This document shows positions 34,922-45,186 of a stretch of 64,000 nt of DNA, piece after piece; positions within the stretch are counted from its first letter, which is position 1; the number at the start of each line of letters is the position of its first letter. The stretch is from Leptospira limi. Its GTDB lineage: Bacteria; Spirochaetota; Leptospiria; Leptospirales; Leptospiraceae. A model generated the notes under the pieces. It saw only the letters and a program-made list of their open reading frames with translations. It had not been told where the DNA came from and ran no database searches. Made by a program: the position numbers and the translations under genes. The stretch lies in NCBI RefSeq assembly GCF_026151395.1, contig NZ_JAMQPV010000004.1:62001-126000 (forward strand). Direction: 5' to 3'.

Positions 34922-35993
34922 TGCCAGACCACTTGCTTATGGAATTACTGGGAATTCGCGTTATTTGGCGGAAGTCCTAAAGGTAATCATACCAAAACAC
35001 AAAGACAAAGAATTTTATTTTTTTAGCAACAAACCCATCCATGTTGTTTTTAATGATCTCTTATACCCAAACGTACATTTGGTGGTTGAACCAAAGTCTA
35101 TCCCAGGCCCACTCTATCTAAATTTCATTTTACCAAAAAGGCTAAAACAGAATCAAATTGAAGTGATTTGGGGCACCATCCAAATGTTGCCTTTCTTCAA
35201 GTTACCAATTCCAAGTTACGTAAACTACCATGATCTCAATTTTATTTCTGCTCCAGAAACAATGGCTAAATGGAATTATTGGCAACATAAATTTCTGTCT
35301 CCTATCACATTAAAAAATGCTGATATTATCTTTTGTTTATCCAAAAATACTAAAGAAGAAATCATGCAATTTCGACCTAATTGCAAAGACAAATGCATTG
35401 TTGTTTACCCTGGTGTCACAAAAATCAAAACCAATCGATCTAAGTTAAACATCAAATTTCCAAAAGATTTTTTTCTAACAGTGGGTACATTAGAACCAAG
35501 AAAAAATATCAATCGTTTGGTGGATGCCTTCATACAATTCAAAACCAAATACCCAAAAGATAAAAACTCACTCCTGATTATGGGAAGAAAAGGATGGGGA
35601 GAAGAAGGTGATTTACTTTACCAAAAATTAAATGATCCAGAGATCAGAGCCAAAGGAATCCAATTCATAGAAAAACCAGATGAAAATACTTTGGCTTCTG
35701 CATTCCAATCTTGTAAGGCATTTTTTTTCCCGTCTTTACATGAAGGTTTTGGATTACCTCTACTGGAAGCGATGTTAGAGGGCAAACGATGTGTTGCATC
35801 CGACATTCCTGTCTTCAAAGAAATTTTATCAGATCAATGTGATTTGTACATCCCATCAAAAGATACAAATGCTTGGGCAAATGCATTTCGGATCATGTCT
35901 GGTAACACAAAAGAAAGAACGCCAAAATTCCCAACAAAGAAGTGGACATGGCAAGAAACTGCTAAAAAAATTGAAGAGGTGCTATTTTTATGA
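34899..35993 (+). CDS. GT4-family glycosyltransferase
   Basis: About 364 residues from the ATG at 34899 (MKTKIGIDARPLAYG); the longer frame lies inside the GT87 gene. The GT-B fold is clear: an N-terminal Rossmann half, then VGTLEPRKNINRLVDAF and the nucleotide-sugar motif HEGFGLPLLEAM (E-x7-E). It is a retaining family 4 enzyme of the cytoplasmic membrane face, probably building a polysaccharide or glycolipid with its neighbours. The sugar is unknown. Confidence 0.92.
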   Translation: MKTKIGIDARPLAYGITGNSRYLAEVLKVIIPKHKDKEFYFFSNKPIHVVFNDLLYPNVHLVVEPKSIPGPLYLNFILPKRLKQNQIEVIWGTIQMLPFFKLPIPSYVNYHDLNFISAPETMAKWNYWQHKFLSPITLKNADIIFCLSKNTKEEIMQFRPNCKDKCIVVYPGVTKIKTNRSKLNIKFPKDFFLTVGTLEPRKNINRLVDAFIQFKTKYPKDKNSLLIMGRKGWGEEGDLLYQKLNDPEIRAKGIQFIEKPDENTLASAFQSCKAFFFPSLHEGFGLPLLEAMLEGKRCVASDIPVFKEILSDQCDLYIPSKDTNAWANAFRIMSGNTKERTPKFPTKKWTWQETAKKIEEVLFL

Positions 35994-36577
35994 AACCTAT
36001 CCTACGATTACTTTCAAAATGGAAAGAATACAAATCCAAAAAAGAATCAATGTATTTTGGTACTTCACTTTATGATGAATTGTATACAAACCCGATCCCT
36101 TCTCTTGCATTGATTGTAGGCGTTTCACTTTTCTTTTATTTCAGCTTACCATATATTCATTTCCTTGGAAATTTTTTCTTTTGGTTTGTTGGCGTATTGG
36201 AAATCACAAAAGTTTTAAAAATTCCATTTTTAGATGAACTCAGGTATTACCACTATTTATCCGCTTTCGTTTACTTTTATATTTCTTTCTCTCTTTTAAT
36301 TGATATGAGTCGATTGCTCTCAAAATGGAATGTGCGCACTGTAATTGTCAAAAACGAAGTTTGGCAAATCAGTCATTCTGGGCTTGGCAAAAAACTCAAC
36401 CAATACCAATTAAATGCAGAAGGTCTATCTTTGTCATATGAACATGGTGGGCTCATGGATTTTTTGGGACTCAATCGACTGGTTTGGAAAAAAGATGGGA
36501 AAGAGATATTTTCATCTCCTTATTTTTTTCCATATAAAAAAAATAAAAGCATCATCAATCGATTGTTAAAACGATAA
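35990..36577 (+). CDS. hypothetical membrane protein of the polysaccharide operon
   Basis: A 195-residue protein with three transmembrane helices (SLALIVGVSLFFYFSLPYIHF, FFFWFVGVLEI, YLSAFVYFYISFSLLI) and a basic cytosolic C-terminal half (VRTVIVKNEVWQISH). No known family. The ATG overlaps the stop of the GT4 gene by four bases (ATGA), showing translational coupling. Confidence 0.72.
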   Translation: MKPILRLLSKWKEYKSKKESMYFGTSLYDELYTNPIPSLALIVGVSLFFYFSLPYIHFLGNFFFWFVGVLEITKVLKIPFLDELRYYHYLSAFVYFYISFSLLIDMSRLLSKWNVRTVIVKNEVWQISHSGLGKKLNQYQLNAEGLSLSYEHGGLMDFLGLNRLVWKKDGKEIFSSPYFFPYKKNKSIINRLLKR

Positions 36578-36592
36578 GAAGGCAAACTCAGT

Positions 36593-37879
36593 TTGAAAAA
36601 ACTTTTTATTATCCTACTCCTCTTAGGACTGTTTTTATTCCACCTTAGGTTTTTATCAAGAGCCTTTGATTGGGATTCATGTGTATACGCACTCAACATC
36701 CAAAAAGATAGGATTGAATCTGCTTTTTTTAACCCTCACCATCTCGGATTTGAATCTTCTGGTCTATTGTATTGGAAAATAATACGTTCCATTTACCCTA
36801 CAACAGATATAATGTTTTTTCTAAGATTGAGAATATTAACTTTTTCACTTTTTTTCTTGGGTGTTTTCATTTGGATTTATTATAAATTATACAAAGATTT
36901 TTTTCTTGCGGTAGTACTTGCGATGGTCATCCAAGTGAGCCAAGCATTTTGGTTTTACAGTCTACACAACGATACACCACTCATTCATTCTTGTTTGATG
37001 GCCTTATTGTTTTTATTTACCATTTACTTCTTACGAAAGGGATTAAACCAAAAACACTTAGTGATTTTGTGGTTGATCCAACTTTTTACCATTTACTTCC
37101 ACCAATCAAATGTGATTCATTTTGGGATGGTGCCTATGGCAATCTTTTTGTCTCCTAATCGAAGTTTGGGTAAAAAATTAAGAATTATTTTTATCTACTT
37201 AACTTGTTTAGGTTTAGCCACAATTCTCTCTTATTTGTTTGTCGGATTTGTAATTCTCAAACGAGGCCTCGGACCTATCGATGAAAAACATTTTTCTTTT
37301 TGGATGTTCTTGTATGCAGCCATCAACCGTTGGGGAACAAGCCTAGGAGAGGACAAAAATTATGTATTGTACTTTTATCGAGGGATCGGAGATGCGTTCC
37401 TCGTTTTCCAAAATGTGATTCCGAAATTACGAGTGAATCTTTTTGATTTCCAAAATCCTAAACACCTACCCTATAATTTAAATCTTTTGTTCTGGATTTT
37501 TAGTTTGAGTTTAGGAATTTTGAATTTCCGTACAATGTGGACAAAATTCAAACCAGAAATCTTAATTATGTTCTTTTGGTTAATTCCTTCCATTGGATTT
37601 TATACATGGTGGGAAGGTTATTTTTTTGAATTCTGGGTTGGAACCATCATTGGCCTTTGGATTCTAAATTCTTACATCCTAAGTTCTTTCCAAATCAAAG
37701 TTCTACCAAAGTTCTCAAATGCAATTTTGCATATGTCTTATTCTTTTCTTTTTATTTTCTATTTCTTAACAAACTTCACTTTTTCAACATTACCTAGATC
37801 TATTGGACCAAAGTTTGGTTACACTGAAGGAATCCAGGGACCTGTCGAAAAATTAGCAGAAGAATCCATATACAGATAG
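36593..37879 (+). CDS. polytopic membrane protein, possible GT-C glycosyltransferase
   Basis: A 428-residue protein starting at a TTG preceded by AAGAAGG. Around ten transmembrane helices are visible. The first periplasmic loop carries AFDWDSCVYAL, acidic residues placed as in GT-C enzymes, and HHLGFESSGLLYW. Two long outer loops hold aromatic residues. It could be a second lipid-linked sugar transferase in this operon; I see no family-specific motif. Confidence 0.65.
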   Translation: MKKLFIILLLLGLFLFHLRFLSRAFDWDSCVYALNIQKDRIESAFFNPHHLGFESSGLLYWKIIRSIYPTTDIMFFLRLRILTFSLFFLGVFIWIYYKLYKDFFLAVVLAMVIQVSQAFWFYSLHNDTPLIHSCLMALLFLFTIYFLRKGLNQKHLVILWLIQLFTIYFHQSNVIHFGMVPMAIFLSPNRSLGKKLRIIFIYLTCLGLATILSYLFVGFVILKRGLGPIDEKHFSFWMFLYAAINRWGTSLGEDKNYVLYFYRGIGDAFLVFQNVIPKLRVNLFDFQNPKHLPYNLNLLFWIFSLSLGILNFRTMWTKFKPEILIMFFWLIPSIGFYTWWEGYFFEFWVGTIIGLWILNSYILSSFQIKVLPKFSNAILHMSYSFLFIFYFLTNFTFSTLPRSIGPKFGYTEGIQGPVEKLAEESIYR

Positions 37880-37889
37880 GTAATCCATT

Positions 37890-39386
37890 ATGTTATTTAA
37901 CTCACTTGAATTTTTAGTCTTCTTTTTGATCACAATTATCATTGGAAATATACTGAAAAATAGATGGCAAAGGTTATTCTTCTTACTTGCCAGTTATTAT
38001 TTTTACATGGCATGGCAACCATCATCAATCTCGTGTTCGGCGATGGCGGACAGTGGATTAAAATACTTCTCGGACAGAATGTATTGTGATCTTAAAATCA
38101 ATCCTTATGTATTTATTTTAATTTTTTCAACCTTTATTGACTATTTTGCAGCAAGAGCAATTGAATCAAAACAAGACGGTGACTCCAAACGAGGTTGGTT
38201 ACTTGTTTTATCTCTTGTTGTTAACATTGGAACACTTGGTTTTTTCAAATACACCGATTTTTTATTAGGTGTGATAAACGATATCCACTTATTAGGTTCC
38301 TTTCAATTTGAAAAACAAAACATCATATTACCAGTGGGAATCTCTTTTTATACATTCCAATCTATGAGTTACACCATTGATGTTTACAATCGTAAGATTG
38401 AGGCCCGTAAATCCTTTTTAGACTTTGCATTATATGTAGCTTTTTTTCCTCAATTGGTTGCAGGTCCCATTGTTCGTGCAGAAACTTTTTTCCGTGATTT
38501 GGATTATCGTCTAAGTGTTCATAAAGAACACATTGAAGCAGCTTTTGCCCTAATTTTAATCGGATTTACCAGAAAAATTGTCTTTGCTGATAACTTGGCA
38601 AAAGTCGTAGATTCTACATTTGCAAACTATCAAAATTTGAATTCTATCGAGATATGGACAGGTGCTTTGGCTTTTGGTTGGCAAATTTATTTCGATTTTG
38701 CGGGTTATACGGACATTGCAATTGGTGTCGCCAGATTGTTCGGATTTCAATTTAATGCTAATTTTAATTTTCCAATGTCATGCAAAAATATTGCAGACCA
38801 TTGGTCTAGATGGCATATCTCCTTCTCCACTTGGATACGTGATTACATCTATATCCCCTTAGGTGGATCAAGAGTCAGTGTCATTATGTACATTCGTAAC
38901 ATCATGATCACTTGGTTATTTGCCGGATTGTGGCATGGTGCTGCTTACCATTATGTGGGATGGGGCATTTGGCAAGGAACTATGTTACTAACTCATAAGT
39001 TCTACGGTGACACTCCTGTTTCAAAATTCCTAAATGAAAAAGGTGGAAAATCATACGAATTATTCTCTCGGATTTTTACCATGTTTTGTTTAGCATTTGG
39101 TTTTATCATGTTTAGAGCAGAGACAATGGAAAAAGCAATTCCGATGATGAAAGCTTTGTTATTCATCAACGATTCCGGAGTTCCCATTACACGTTGGATG
39201 AATTATCGATTTGGAATTCTGTTAGTCATTTGTTTTACAGCAAGTTACATCTTCTCAAAGAGACAAATCCCAACTTTACTAACAGGAAGTTGGATGAAAT
39301 ATTCAATTTTTGTTATCGTGAATCTATTACTTTTACTATTATTTGGAGTAACAGAAAGTCAGAACTTCCTCTACTTTCAATTTTAA
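37890..39386 (+). CDS. MBOAT O-acyltransferase (AlgI-like)
   Basis: A 498-residue membrane-bound O-acyltransferase with about eleven helices. Signature regions: FKYTDFLLG, LPVGISFYTFQSMSYTIDVY, FFPQLVAGPIVR, DFAGYTDIAIG, WHISFSTWIRDYIYIPLGG and the catalytic histidine in GLWHGAAYH. AlgI/DltB-type MBOATs move acyl groups across the inner membrane to a periplasmic partner. That partner is the SGNH-like gene two bases downstream. An unusual insert (CSAMADSGLKYFSDRMYC) lies near residue 50. Confidence 0.93.
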   Translation: MLFNSLEFLVFFLITIIIGNILKNRWQRLFFLLASYYFYMAWQPSSISCSAMADSGLKYFSDRMYCDLKINPYVFILIFSTFIDYFAARAIESKQDGDSKRGWLLVLSLVVNIGTLGFFKYTDFLLGVINDIHLLGSFQFEKQNIILPVGISFYTFQSMSYTIDVYNRKIEARKSFLDFALYVAFFPQLVAGPIVRAETFFRDLDYRLSVHKEHIEAAFALILIGFTRKIVFADNLAKVVDSTFANYQNLNSIEIWTGALAFGWQIYFDFAGYTDIAIGVARLFGFQFNANFNFPMSCKNIADHWSRWHISFSTWIRDYIYIPLGGSRVSVIMYIRNIMITWLFAGLWHGAAYHYVGWGIWQGTMLLTHKFYGDTPVSKFLNEKGGKSYELFSRIFTMFCLAFGFIMFRAETMEKAIPMMKALLFINDSGVPITRWMNYRFGILLVICFTASYIFSKRQIPTLLTGSWMKYSIFVIVNLLLLLLFGVTESQNFLYFQF

Positions 39387-39388
39387 TT

Positions 39389-40534
39389 ATGAGCTTAACA
39401 AAAGAAACAATCCATTTTTTGAAAGATAAGAAGATCGTTGCTGTATTTATTTTTCTTCTGCTTTTTGAACTCATATTACAACTGGGTTTTTACAAACCGT
39501 TTTTGAAAAAGAATTCTTATGCATCCAATATCAATCGTGTTACCGAACATGTTGTATCAAAAAAGGAAGTTCTAAATCCTGATATTCTGATCGTAGGAAC
39601 ATCTGTTGCGTTCGAAGGTATCAGCATTCGTATCCTCAATGAGAATTTGAAAAAATTAGGATGGAAAACACAATCCATTGCTGTCAGAGGATCAGAATTA
39701 GTGGTCCAACATCGTATTTTAGAAGAATACTTAGACCAATTCCCTAATGTTAAAATCATTCTTCATGTAATGGAACCTGGCATGCCTTGGGTTGATCGCA
39801 ATTATGTGGTAGACCCAACTCTTGCAATGTTGTCCGAACTCGGAAATTTCAAAGCGATACCAACCGTTTTAGATTTTGAATACCAATTAAATTTTTCGAA
39901 TTATCTCTATTTAATTTCTAAATCGGTAGCCTATCGAAAAGATATGTCGGATTTTGTGATTAATTTCAATGAACGACTGAAAGCCATCTCGCGCAAAAAT
40001 AAAAATCCAAATGAAAATCCTTGGGATTATGAAAATGATCATCCCGAATCGATTGATGAGTACAATCTAACAAGTGTTGAAGATTGTATGAATCGACTTG
40101 CACTAAACTTACCCATCGAAATTCCAAAAGGTTCCAATCCTGATCATCGAAGGATGTTGTTTGAAACTTGTGGAATTGCAAGTATTGTCCCCAAAGATTC
40201 AGATGCTACCGAAGATACAAAACGTTATTTTCGAAGGCTTACCAAAATGTACGACTTTATTGGGAATCGAAAGATTCACATCATCAATGTTTTTGCTCCT
40301 TATTCAGACGTTATCCGTAAAGTCAATAACGAAGGACGCATGAAAGTTTGGAATGATGGATTATCAGAAGCATTAAAAGGACATCAAACACTTGATGAAA
40401 TGGACTTACAAGATTCGTTAGGTGATAAAAACGGACAATTCTGCTTTGATTTAATTCACTTAAACCAACAAGGTATGATTGAATTTTCAAATATCCTTTC
40501 CAAAGAATTGGAGAAAAAACTTGGACCAAAATGA
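39389..40534 (+). CDS. SGNH/AlgX-type acetyltransferase partner of MBOAT
   Basis: About 381 residues from the ATG at 39389, two bases after the MBOAT stop. One N-terminal membrane helix (KKIVAVFIFLLLFELILQL) anchors a periplasmic domain. The nucleophile region GTSVAFEG (Ser72) and a late CFDLIHLNQQGM with Asp and His fit an SGNH-like fold in which the GDS box is altered. It probably takes acetyl groups delivered by the MBOAT protein and transfers them to the operon's polysaccharide. Compare the second such pair at 58696-61703. Confidence 0.75.
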   Translation: MSLTKETIHFLKDKKIVAVFIFLLLFELILQLGFYKPFLKKNSYASNINRVTEHVVSKKEVLNPDILIVGTSVAFEGISIRILNENLKKLGWKTQSIAVRGSELVVQHRILEEYLDQFPNVKIILHVMEPGMPWVDRNYVVDPTLAMLSELGNFKAIPTVLDFEYQLNFSNYLYLISKSVAYRKDMSDFVINFNERLKAISRKNKNPNENPWDYENDHPESIDEYNLTSVEDCMNRLALNLPIEIPKGSNPDHRRMLFETCGIASIVPKDSDATEDTKRYFRRLTKMYDFIGNRKIHIINVFAPYSDVIRKVNNEGRMKVWNDGLSEALKGHQTLDEMDLQDSLGDKNGQFCFDLIHLNQQGMIEFSNILSKELEKKLGPK

Positions 40535-40859
40535 GATCACCCTAAATCAATTACAAAACGAAGTAAATGATTGGATTCAAACGATTGGTGTCCGCTATTT
40601 TTCGGAACTTACAAATTTAGCAATTCTTGTTGAAGAGGTAGGAGAATTGTCTCGATTGATGGCAAGAAAGTATGGTGATCAATCTTTCAAATCAGGTGAA
40701 TCGGCAGAACAGATTCCAAGTGAAATTGGAGATATTTTATTTGTTTTAACTTGTCTTGCCAATCAAATGGGGATTTCTCTCCAAGACGTTATCAAATCAA
40801 CCATTCAAAAAAACACGAAACGTGATTTAAACCGACACAAAAACAATCCAAAACTTTAA
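40521..40859 (+). CDS. MazG-like nucleotide pyrophosphohydrolase
   Basis: A 112-residue all-helical protein starting at the TTG 40521, with GGAG eight bases before it; the start overlaps the SGNH gene by 14 bases. The metal-binding pattern EEVGELSR followed by EIGDILFVL is that of MazG/dUTPase-like pyrophosphatases, which hydrolyse NTPs or dNTPs to monophosphates. It may clean damaged nucleotides; there is no obvious tie to the polysaccharide genes. It converges on the next gene with a four-base overlap. Confidence 0.85.
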   Translation: MDQNEITLNQLQNEVNDWIQTIGVRYFSELTNLAILVEEVGELSRLMARKYGDQSFKSGESAEQIPSEIGDILFVLTCLANQMGISLQDVIKSTIQKNTKRDLNRHKNNPKL

Positions 40860-41581
40860 AACTTGGTTTCTAGTTCAAATACTGGAATACCAGCTTCCCT
40901 ACGAATTGCATTCCAATACGCAGATAAATGAGCTGGATGAGAATTCATGTCGGATATACAGTATTCAAATTTTTGTTTAAATCTTGGATCGTTTTCTAAG
41001 TAAGATTTATAATCATCATACTCATCCAACATAAGTTGAAAAAATTTTGTTTGACCAATAAAATCATAATCGTCACGAAAAAACATATAAGCATGTGCCA
41101 AATCGTGCAGTAGATGCTCAAAAGCGTCTCTCTTCCCTTCTACTAATGTACCGGCAATTGCATCATCCCAACTAATCGTTGCATAACGTATTCCTTTGCT
41201 CTGAGATTCTAGCATCTCCAAAGAGGTTGGATTATAATCTATGAGTTGAATGTTCCATTCAGATCGACTCCATTTCCAAAGTGCATATCGAACTGTATCA
41301 GGCATTCCATAAAACCTAACTACTTCTAAAAAGTCTTTTGAAGAATCACGGTTCGGAAGTTTTTGTCCCATCCGGAGAAATGGATGTCGTATCACCCTCT
41401 TTTCTAAATATAAAAGTACAATTTGATACGCAACTTCACTGCCAGTGAGATTGTTGTTTACCCAATCAGATTTTAACTCTAATAATTTTGGTCTGAGCTC
41501 ACTTGCTTCCAATGAGAGCAAAACTTCAGGTATACAAATCTTTTTAAACGAACCATAAATTTGTCCCTTGTCATGTGGCAT
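40856..41581 (-). CDS. conserved hypothetical protein, last gene of the caspase-Kelch operon
   Basis: A 241-residue soluble protein with no signal peptide. A His/Asp-rich helix FEHLLHDLAHAYMFF near the middle could bind metal, and there is a Tyr/Asp-rich region after it (DEYDDYKSYLENDP). I do not recognise the family. It begins one base after the Kelch gene 41583-43340, so it belongs to the same transcript. Confidence 0.7.
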   Translation of the reverse strand: MPHDKGQIYGSFKKICIPEVLLSLEASELRPKLLELKSDWVNNNLTGSEVAYQIVLLYLEKRVIRHPFLRMGQKLPNRDSSKDFLEVVRFYGMPDTVRYALWKWSRSEWNIQLIDYNPTSLEMLESQSKGIRYATISWDDAIAGTLVEGKRDAFEHLLHDLAHAYMFFRDDYDFIGQTKFFQLMLDEYDDYKSYLENDPRFKQKFEYCISDMNSHPAHLSAYWNAIRREAGIPVFELETKF

Positions 41582-41582
41582 A

Positions 41583-43340
41583 CTATTCTATCAGTCCGTA
41601 ATAGTCGGTTCCCTGATTGAATAATCCACCAGATTCACCTCCTAAAAACAAGAAAGTTCCATCAGAAAATTTTACACCACTATGTTTGGATACACTAACC
41701 CTGGACATTCCCATTTCATAAAAACTATTACTCTTGGCATAATCCAATTTTTCAATCATCCGACTTGGTTCACTTGTATTATAACGATAAGCTCCACCAT
41801 AAAATAAAACTCCACCATCCGGCAGTTCTAAAGCAATACTCCATTCTCTTCTATACAATGAATTTGCAACTGTCAATATTCGATTCTTTGAAACATCATA
41901 TAACATCGTCGCATTACTTAAATTTGACAATTGTGCACCATAAATCAGAATATTCCCGTCTGAAAGTTTCAAACATTTCAATGCACCAACTGGTGTTGGC
42001 AAACTAGGTCCCCAACTAAATGTTTCTGTATTTGGATCAAAAAACTCGGTAGTATCTTTAGGAGCAAAAATTCCATCGGATCCACCAATGATCATCACTC
42101 TTCCATCATTCAAAACCACCGAACATGAGAATGATCTTGGAGTTTTTAACCGATTAGAAAGTTGAGTGAATGTTTCAGTACTCGGATCATAAATCTCAGC
42201 AGTGTTTAAAGTAGTAAAATACATCCCTGGCAACACTGGTGTATAATCTCTAATACCACCAATTACCATTACTTTTCCATTCGGTAACTTTACAATGTCA
42301 TGCATATGCCGAGGTTCCACCATAGAACCAGATTGAACAAATGATGTCGTTTCAGTATCAAAAATATAACTTTCATTGAGTGCAGTCGTCACTGAATACT
42401 TGATCCCACCTGTAATCAGCAATCGTTTCCCATCTAACATCAATCCTCTTTCACCACGATGGATTTCGGGCAAACTAGGATTCGTTAGTTGGAACGAGTT
42501 TGTCCCACGTCGAAGGATCTCGGCACTTGAATTATATCCATAAATTGCAATTACATCGCCATTCTGATTTTGGAATGCATCAAATTCAGAACGTCCAAAG
42601 TTTAAAGTAGGTCCTGCGACTAAACCTATCAGTCGAATTGTGATTGTATTCGTTACAACATTTAGAGCCTTATCATTTGCATTTGGGAAACCAAACGTAA
42701 TGGATCCAGGTTCATTCGATTTAAAATTTGTTTCGAAATAAACACGAAATTTAGTATCACTTATTTTTTGGATAGAGCGAAATACAATAAAAGGAGCTAA
42801 TTTTCCACTCAAAGAAGGTAGTCCAAATTGATTGAGAGGCTCAGAACTTTCAAAATCCCAATACCGAGCAGTAAAAAATGTATAATCAGTAATTGGTAAA
42901 TACGAAACCAAATTAACAGTTGGTAATTTTGTATCAATAATAATGGGATATTTATCTTGTGATAAAGTTTCACCTAATCCAGATACAACGCTAGATAAAT
43001 TAACTTCGTAACAACCATCACTTGTAATAGGGTCAAATTGAATCAAAAGTTGATCATTGCCTATTTTGGTAAAACTAATATTTGAAAATGTTTGTTCGTT
43101 TAGATTAGCAAGAAATGAAGTGTCTAAGGATGCAAGCTCTCGGTTACATTGTAATAAAATCTGGTCAATGTTGCCAAATGATTTGGTATTTGACTTTTCT
43201 TTGCACTCAAATGCACCAGCATTTCCCACGGAAGCAAGTAAAAGACCTGAAATTGATTTTGGATCAAAAACATTCTTAAAGTCACCCGGAACAATGCATC
43301 CAAAGAATAAGAATACAAATGAGAAATAAATTTTATTCAA
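41583..43340 (-). CDS. Kelch-repeat lipoprotein 1
   Basis: About 585 residues. The start is taken at a TTG (43340) because GGAGG stands nine bases ahead and it yields a clean signal, MNKIYFSFVFLFFGC (Cys15). After the cysteine comes IVPGDFKNVFDPKSISG, a motif shared with two neighbours. An Ig-like region (to about residue 230) is followed by a beta-propeller of Kelch repeats: NGKVMVIGG, AEIYDPSTETF, DGRVMIIGG, DGNILIYG. Such propellers bind proteins or sugars at the surface. The TTG lies inside the stop region of the previous gene (TTGAATAA). Confidence 0.82.
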   Translation of the reverse strand: MNKIYFSFVFLFFGCIVPGDFKNVFDPKSISGLLLASVGNAGAFECKEKSNTKSFGNIDQILLQCNRELASLDTSFLANLNEQTFSNISFTKIGNDQLLIQFDPITSDGCYEVNLSSVVSGLGETLSQDKYPIIIDTKLPTVNLVSYLPITDYTFFTARYWDFESSEPLNQFGLPSLSGKLAPFIVFRSIQKISDTKFRVYFETNFKSNEPGSITFGFPNANDKALNVVTNTITIRLIGLVAGPTLNFGRSEFDAFQNQNGDVIAIYGYNSSAEILRRGTNSFQLTNPSLPEIHRGERGLMLDGKRLLITGGIKYSVTTALNESYIFDTETTSFVQSGSMVEPRHMHDIVKLPNGKVMVIGGIRDYTPVLPGMYFTTLNTAEIYDPSTETFTQLSNRLKTPRSFSCSVVLNDGRVMIIGGSDGIFAPKDTTEFFDPNTETFSWGPSLPTPVGALKCLKLSDGNILIYGAQLSNLSNATMLYDVSKNRILTVANSLYRREWSIALELPDGGVLFYGGAYRYNTSEPSRMIEKLDYAKSNSFYEMGMSRVSVSKHSGVKFSDGTFLFLGGESGGLFNQGTDYYGLIE

Positions 43341-45186
43341 AACTATATTCCTCCGTGTTTGCAAGTATACTTCCTATCCTACCACCTAAGATCATTCCTC
43401 CGCCAGTGGCAGAGTATTTGATTTCGCATCCATCCCATCTTGCATTTAAGGACCTACCAGTCAGATAGAATCGATTATCAGATTCTGACCATGATTCTGT
43501 ATCCAAAATTGAATCAAATGTACTACCATTGACAGTTCGATATTCCAATCCACCTGCGATGATAATTTGGTCTTTACCATATGAAAACATAAAGGAACTT
43601 CCCCATTCTCTTCCAAACAAAAGATTTTTATGGTCACGAATGGTATCCGTCGTTGGATTATATATTTGTGCTCGTAAGATTGGTTGGTTGTCATCAAATC
43701 GGGAACTGATTCCACCTAAAATTAAAACTTCTCCATTACTTAATGCATGAGTAAAATGATTAAATCGTTTTATCACTCTCGCAGAGGAAGTAGATAGGGT
43801 TTTCGTACTGATATCATAAATTTCAATACTATCGATTGATCGTGCATAATAATCGGATGGGTTAGGCCCTGTTACATCCGATCTTTCCCCTCCCGTAATG
43901 ACCACCTTACCAGCAATTACCGAAACCACCTGTGATTGTTTACCGCGAGAATCAGCTAGGTTACCTATGGTTTCAACCGACATACTGAACGGGTCGGTAG
44001 TAACATGAATCAGTTCTACCATTGAAATTGATTGAAACGGAGAAAAGGGAGTAAGACCCCCAACGACCAAAACATCACCATTTGGCAACACAGTCATTTT
44101 ATGAAGTTGTCTAGGAGTCGTAAGGAATGGTCCTTCAGTCCATGTATTTGAAATTGGATCAAATATTTCTGTTGAATTTAAACTTCCGTTCGATGGATTG
44201 CCAACCTTCCCACCATATCCTCCCGAAACCAATAACCTTCCGTCCAAAAGCTTTACGATTGCAAATTCCTGCCGACGGTAGATCATATCGGGAGCAAAAG
44301 TGAATTCTTTCGTTATAGAATTATAATATTCTGTACTACTCAATGTTCCATTCCCATTAATCAAAACACCTGACTTAGCTCTACCACCTAAGACAATTTT
44401 ACGACCATCATCCAATTCCATTCCTACACAAGAACGCCTAGCAATGTTCATATTAGGACCACTTTTGAAAGCAAAAACCTTTACTGGAACGGCAATGGTA
44501 CCTTGTGTATTAAATGCTTTATCTTTTACTCCATTAAAACTAATGGTAAGAATTCCTCCGTTAGCATTTGGATTCCCAGCAAACAACAATCGAATATTTC
44601 TTTGTGAGACGATGATATCAGAAACAACTAAAGTATTCTTTGCATTCCCCGAAAGACTTACCTGGGATAGATTGCCATCCCAAACAATTTCTTCGTTTGC
44701 TTCTACATCTAGAAAACCAGATTGCAATTCAGAGATATCAATACTATTTCCTGTTTTTAATTGCAACATAGGAGGAGTTGAATCAATTTCGAATTCAAAA
44801 GACTCTGGATTCACCAAAAGGGCTTCGTTCAGATAATAGTCTTTTAAATTCAAAGTGAATTTTCCAGTTGTTACCGAAGGTGACATCCGTATTTCATATA
44901 AAAACTTACTTCGCGGAATTACCTGTGAAATAGGATCCAATCCAGGATTAGCAATTGGCAATTTCAAGCCGTTTGCTTTTGTCGTAAAATCATGATTTGT
45001 TGAAACATACAATACTCCACCAGGTTGAACACGATTAGAAGAAAACTCCATTTGCACAACCGAATCGCCACCTAACATAAATAATCCTAAGCTTAGTGGA
45101 GACGAAGGATCCAATGGATTGGAACCTGCTGGAATTTTACAGGATACCAATAGTAAGGTGAAAAAGAAAAATCTAATCTTTCCCAT
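43333..45186 (-). CDS. Kelch-repeat lipoprotein 2
   Basis: A 617-residue lipoprotein: signal MGKIRFFFFTLLLVSC (Cys16), then KIPAGSNPLDPSSPLSLG, an Ig-like region, and a Kelch propeller from about residue 245 (DGRKIVLGG, DGRLLVSGGYGG, NGDVLVVGG, NGEVLILGG, GGMILGG). It overlaps Kelch gene 3 by 14 bases and Kelch gene 1 by 8 bases. A paralog of both neighbours; presumably surface or periplasmic. Confidence 0.85.
   Translation of the reverse strand: MGKIRFFFFTLLLVSCKIPAGSNPLDPSSPLSLGLFMLGGDSVVQMEFSSNRVQPGGVLYVSTNHDFTTKANGLKLPIANPGLDPISQVIPRSKFLYEIRMSPSVTTGKFTLNLKDYYLNEALLVNPESFEFEIDSTPPMLQLKTGNSIDISELQSGFLDVEANEEIVWDGNLSQVSLSGNAKNTLVVSDIIVSQRNIRLLFAGNPNANGGILTISFNGVKDKAFNTQGTIAVPVKVFAFKSGPNMNIARRSCVGMELDDGRKIVLGGRAKSGVLINGNGTLSSTEYYNSITKEFTFAPDMIYRRQEFAIVKLLDGRLLVSGGYGGKVGNPSNGSLNSTEIFDPISNTWTEGPFLTTPRQLHKMTVLPNGDVLVVGGLTPFSPFQSISMVELIHVTTDPFSMSVETIGNLADSRGKQSQVVSVIAGKVVITGGERSDVTGPNPSDYYARSIDSIEIYDISTKTLSTSSARVIKRFNHFTHALSNGEVLILGGISSRFDDNQPILRAQIYNPTTDTIRDHKNLLFGREWGSSFMFSYGKDQIIIAGGLEYRTVNGSTFDSILDTESWSESDNRFYLTGRSLNARWDGCEIKYSATGGGMILGGRIGSILANTEEYSFE

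Noticed and set aside
36885..37160. Alternative frame inside the GT-C-like gene
   Set aside because: Shadow; the main frame carries the transmembrane pattern throughout.
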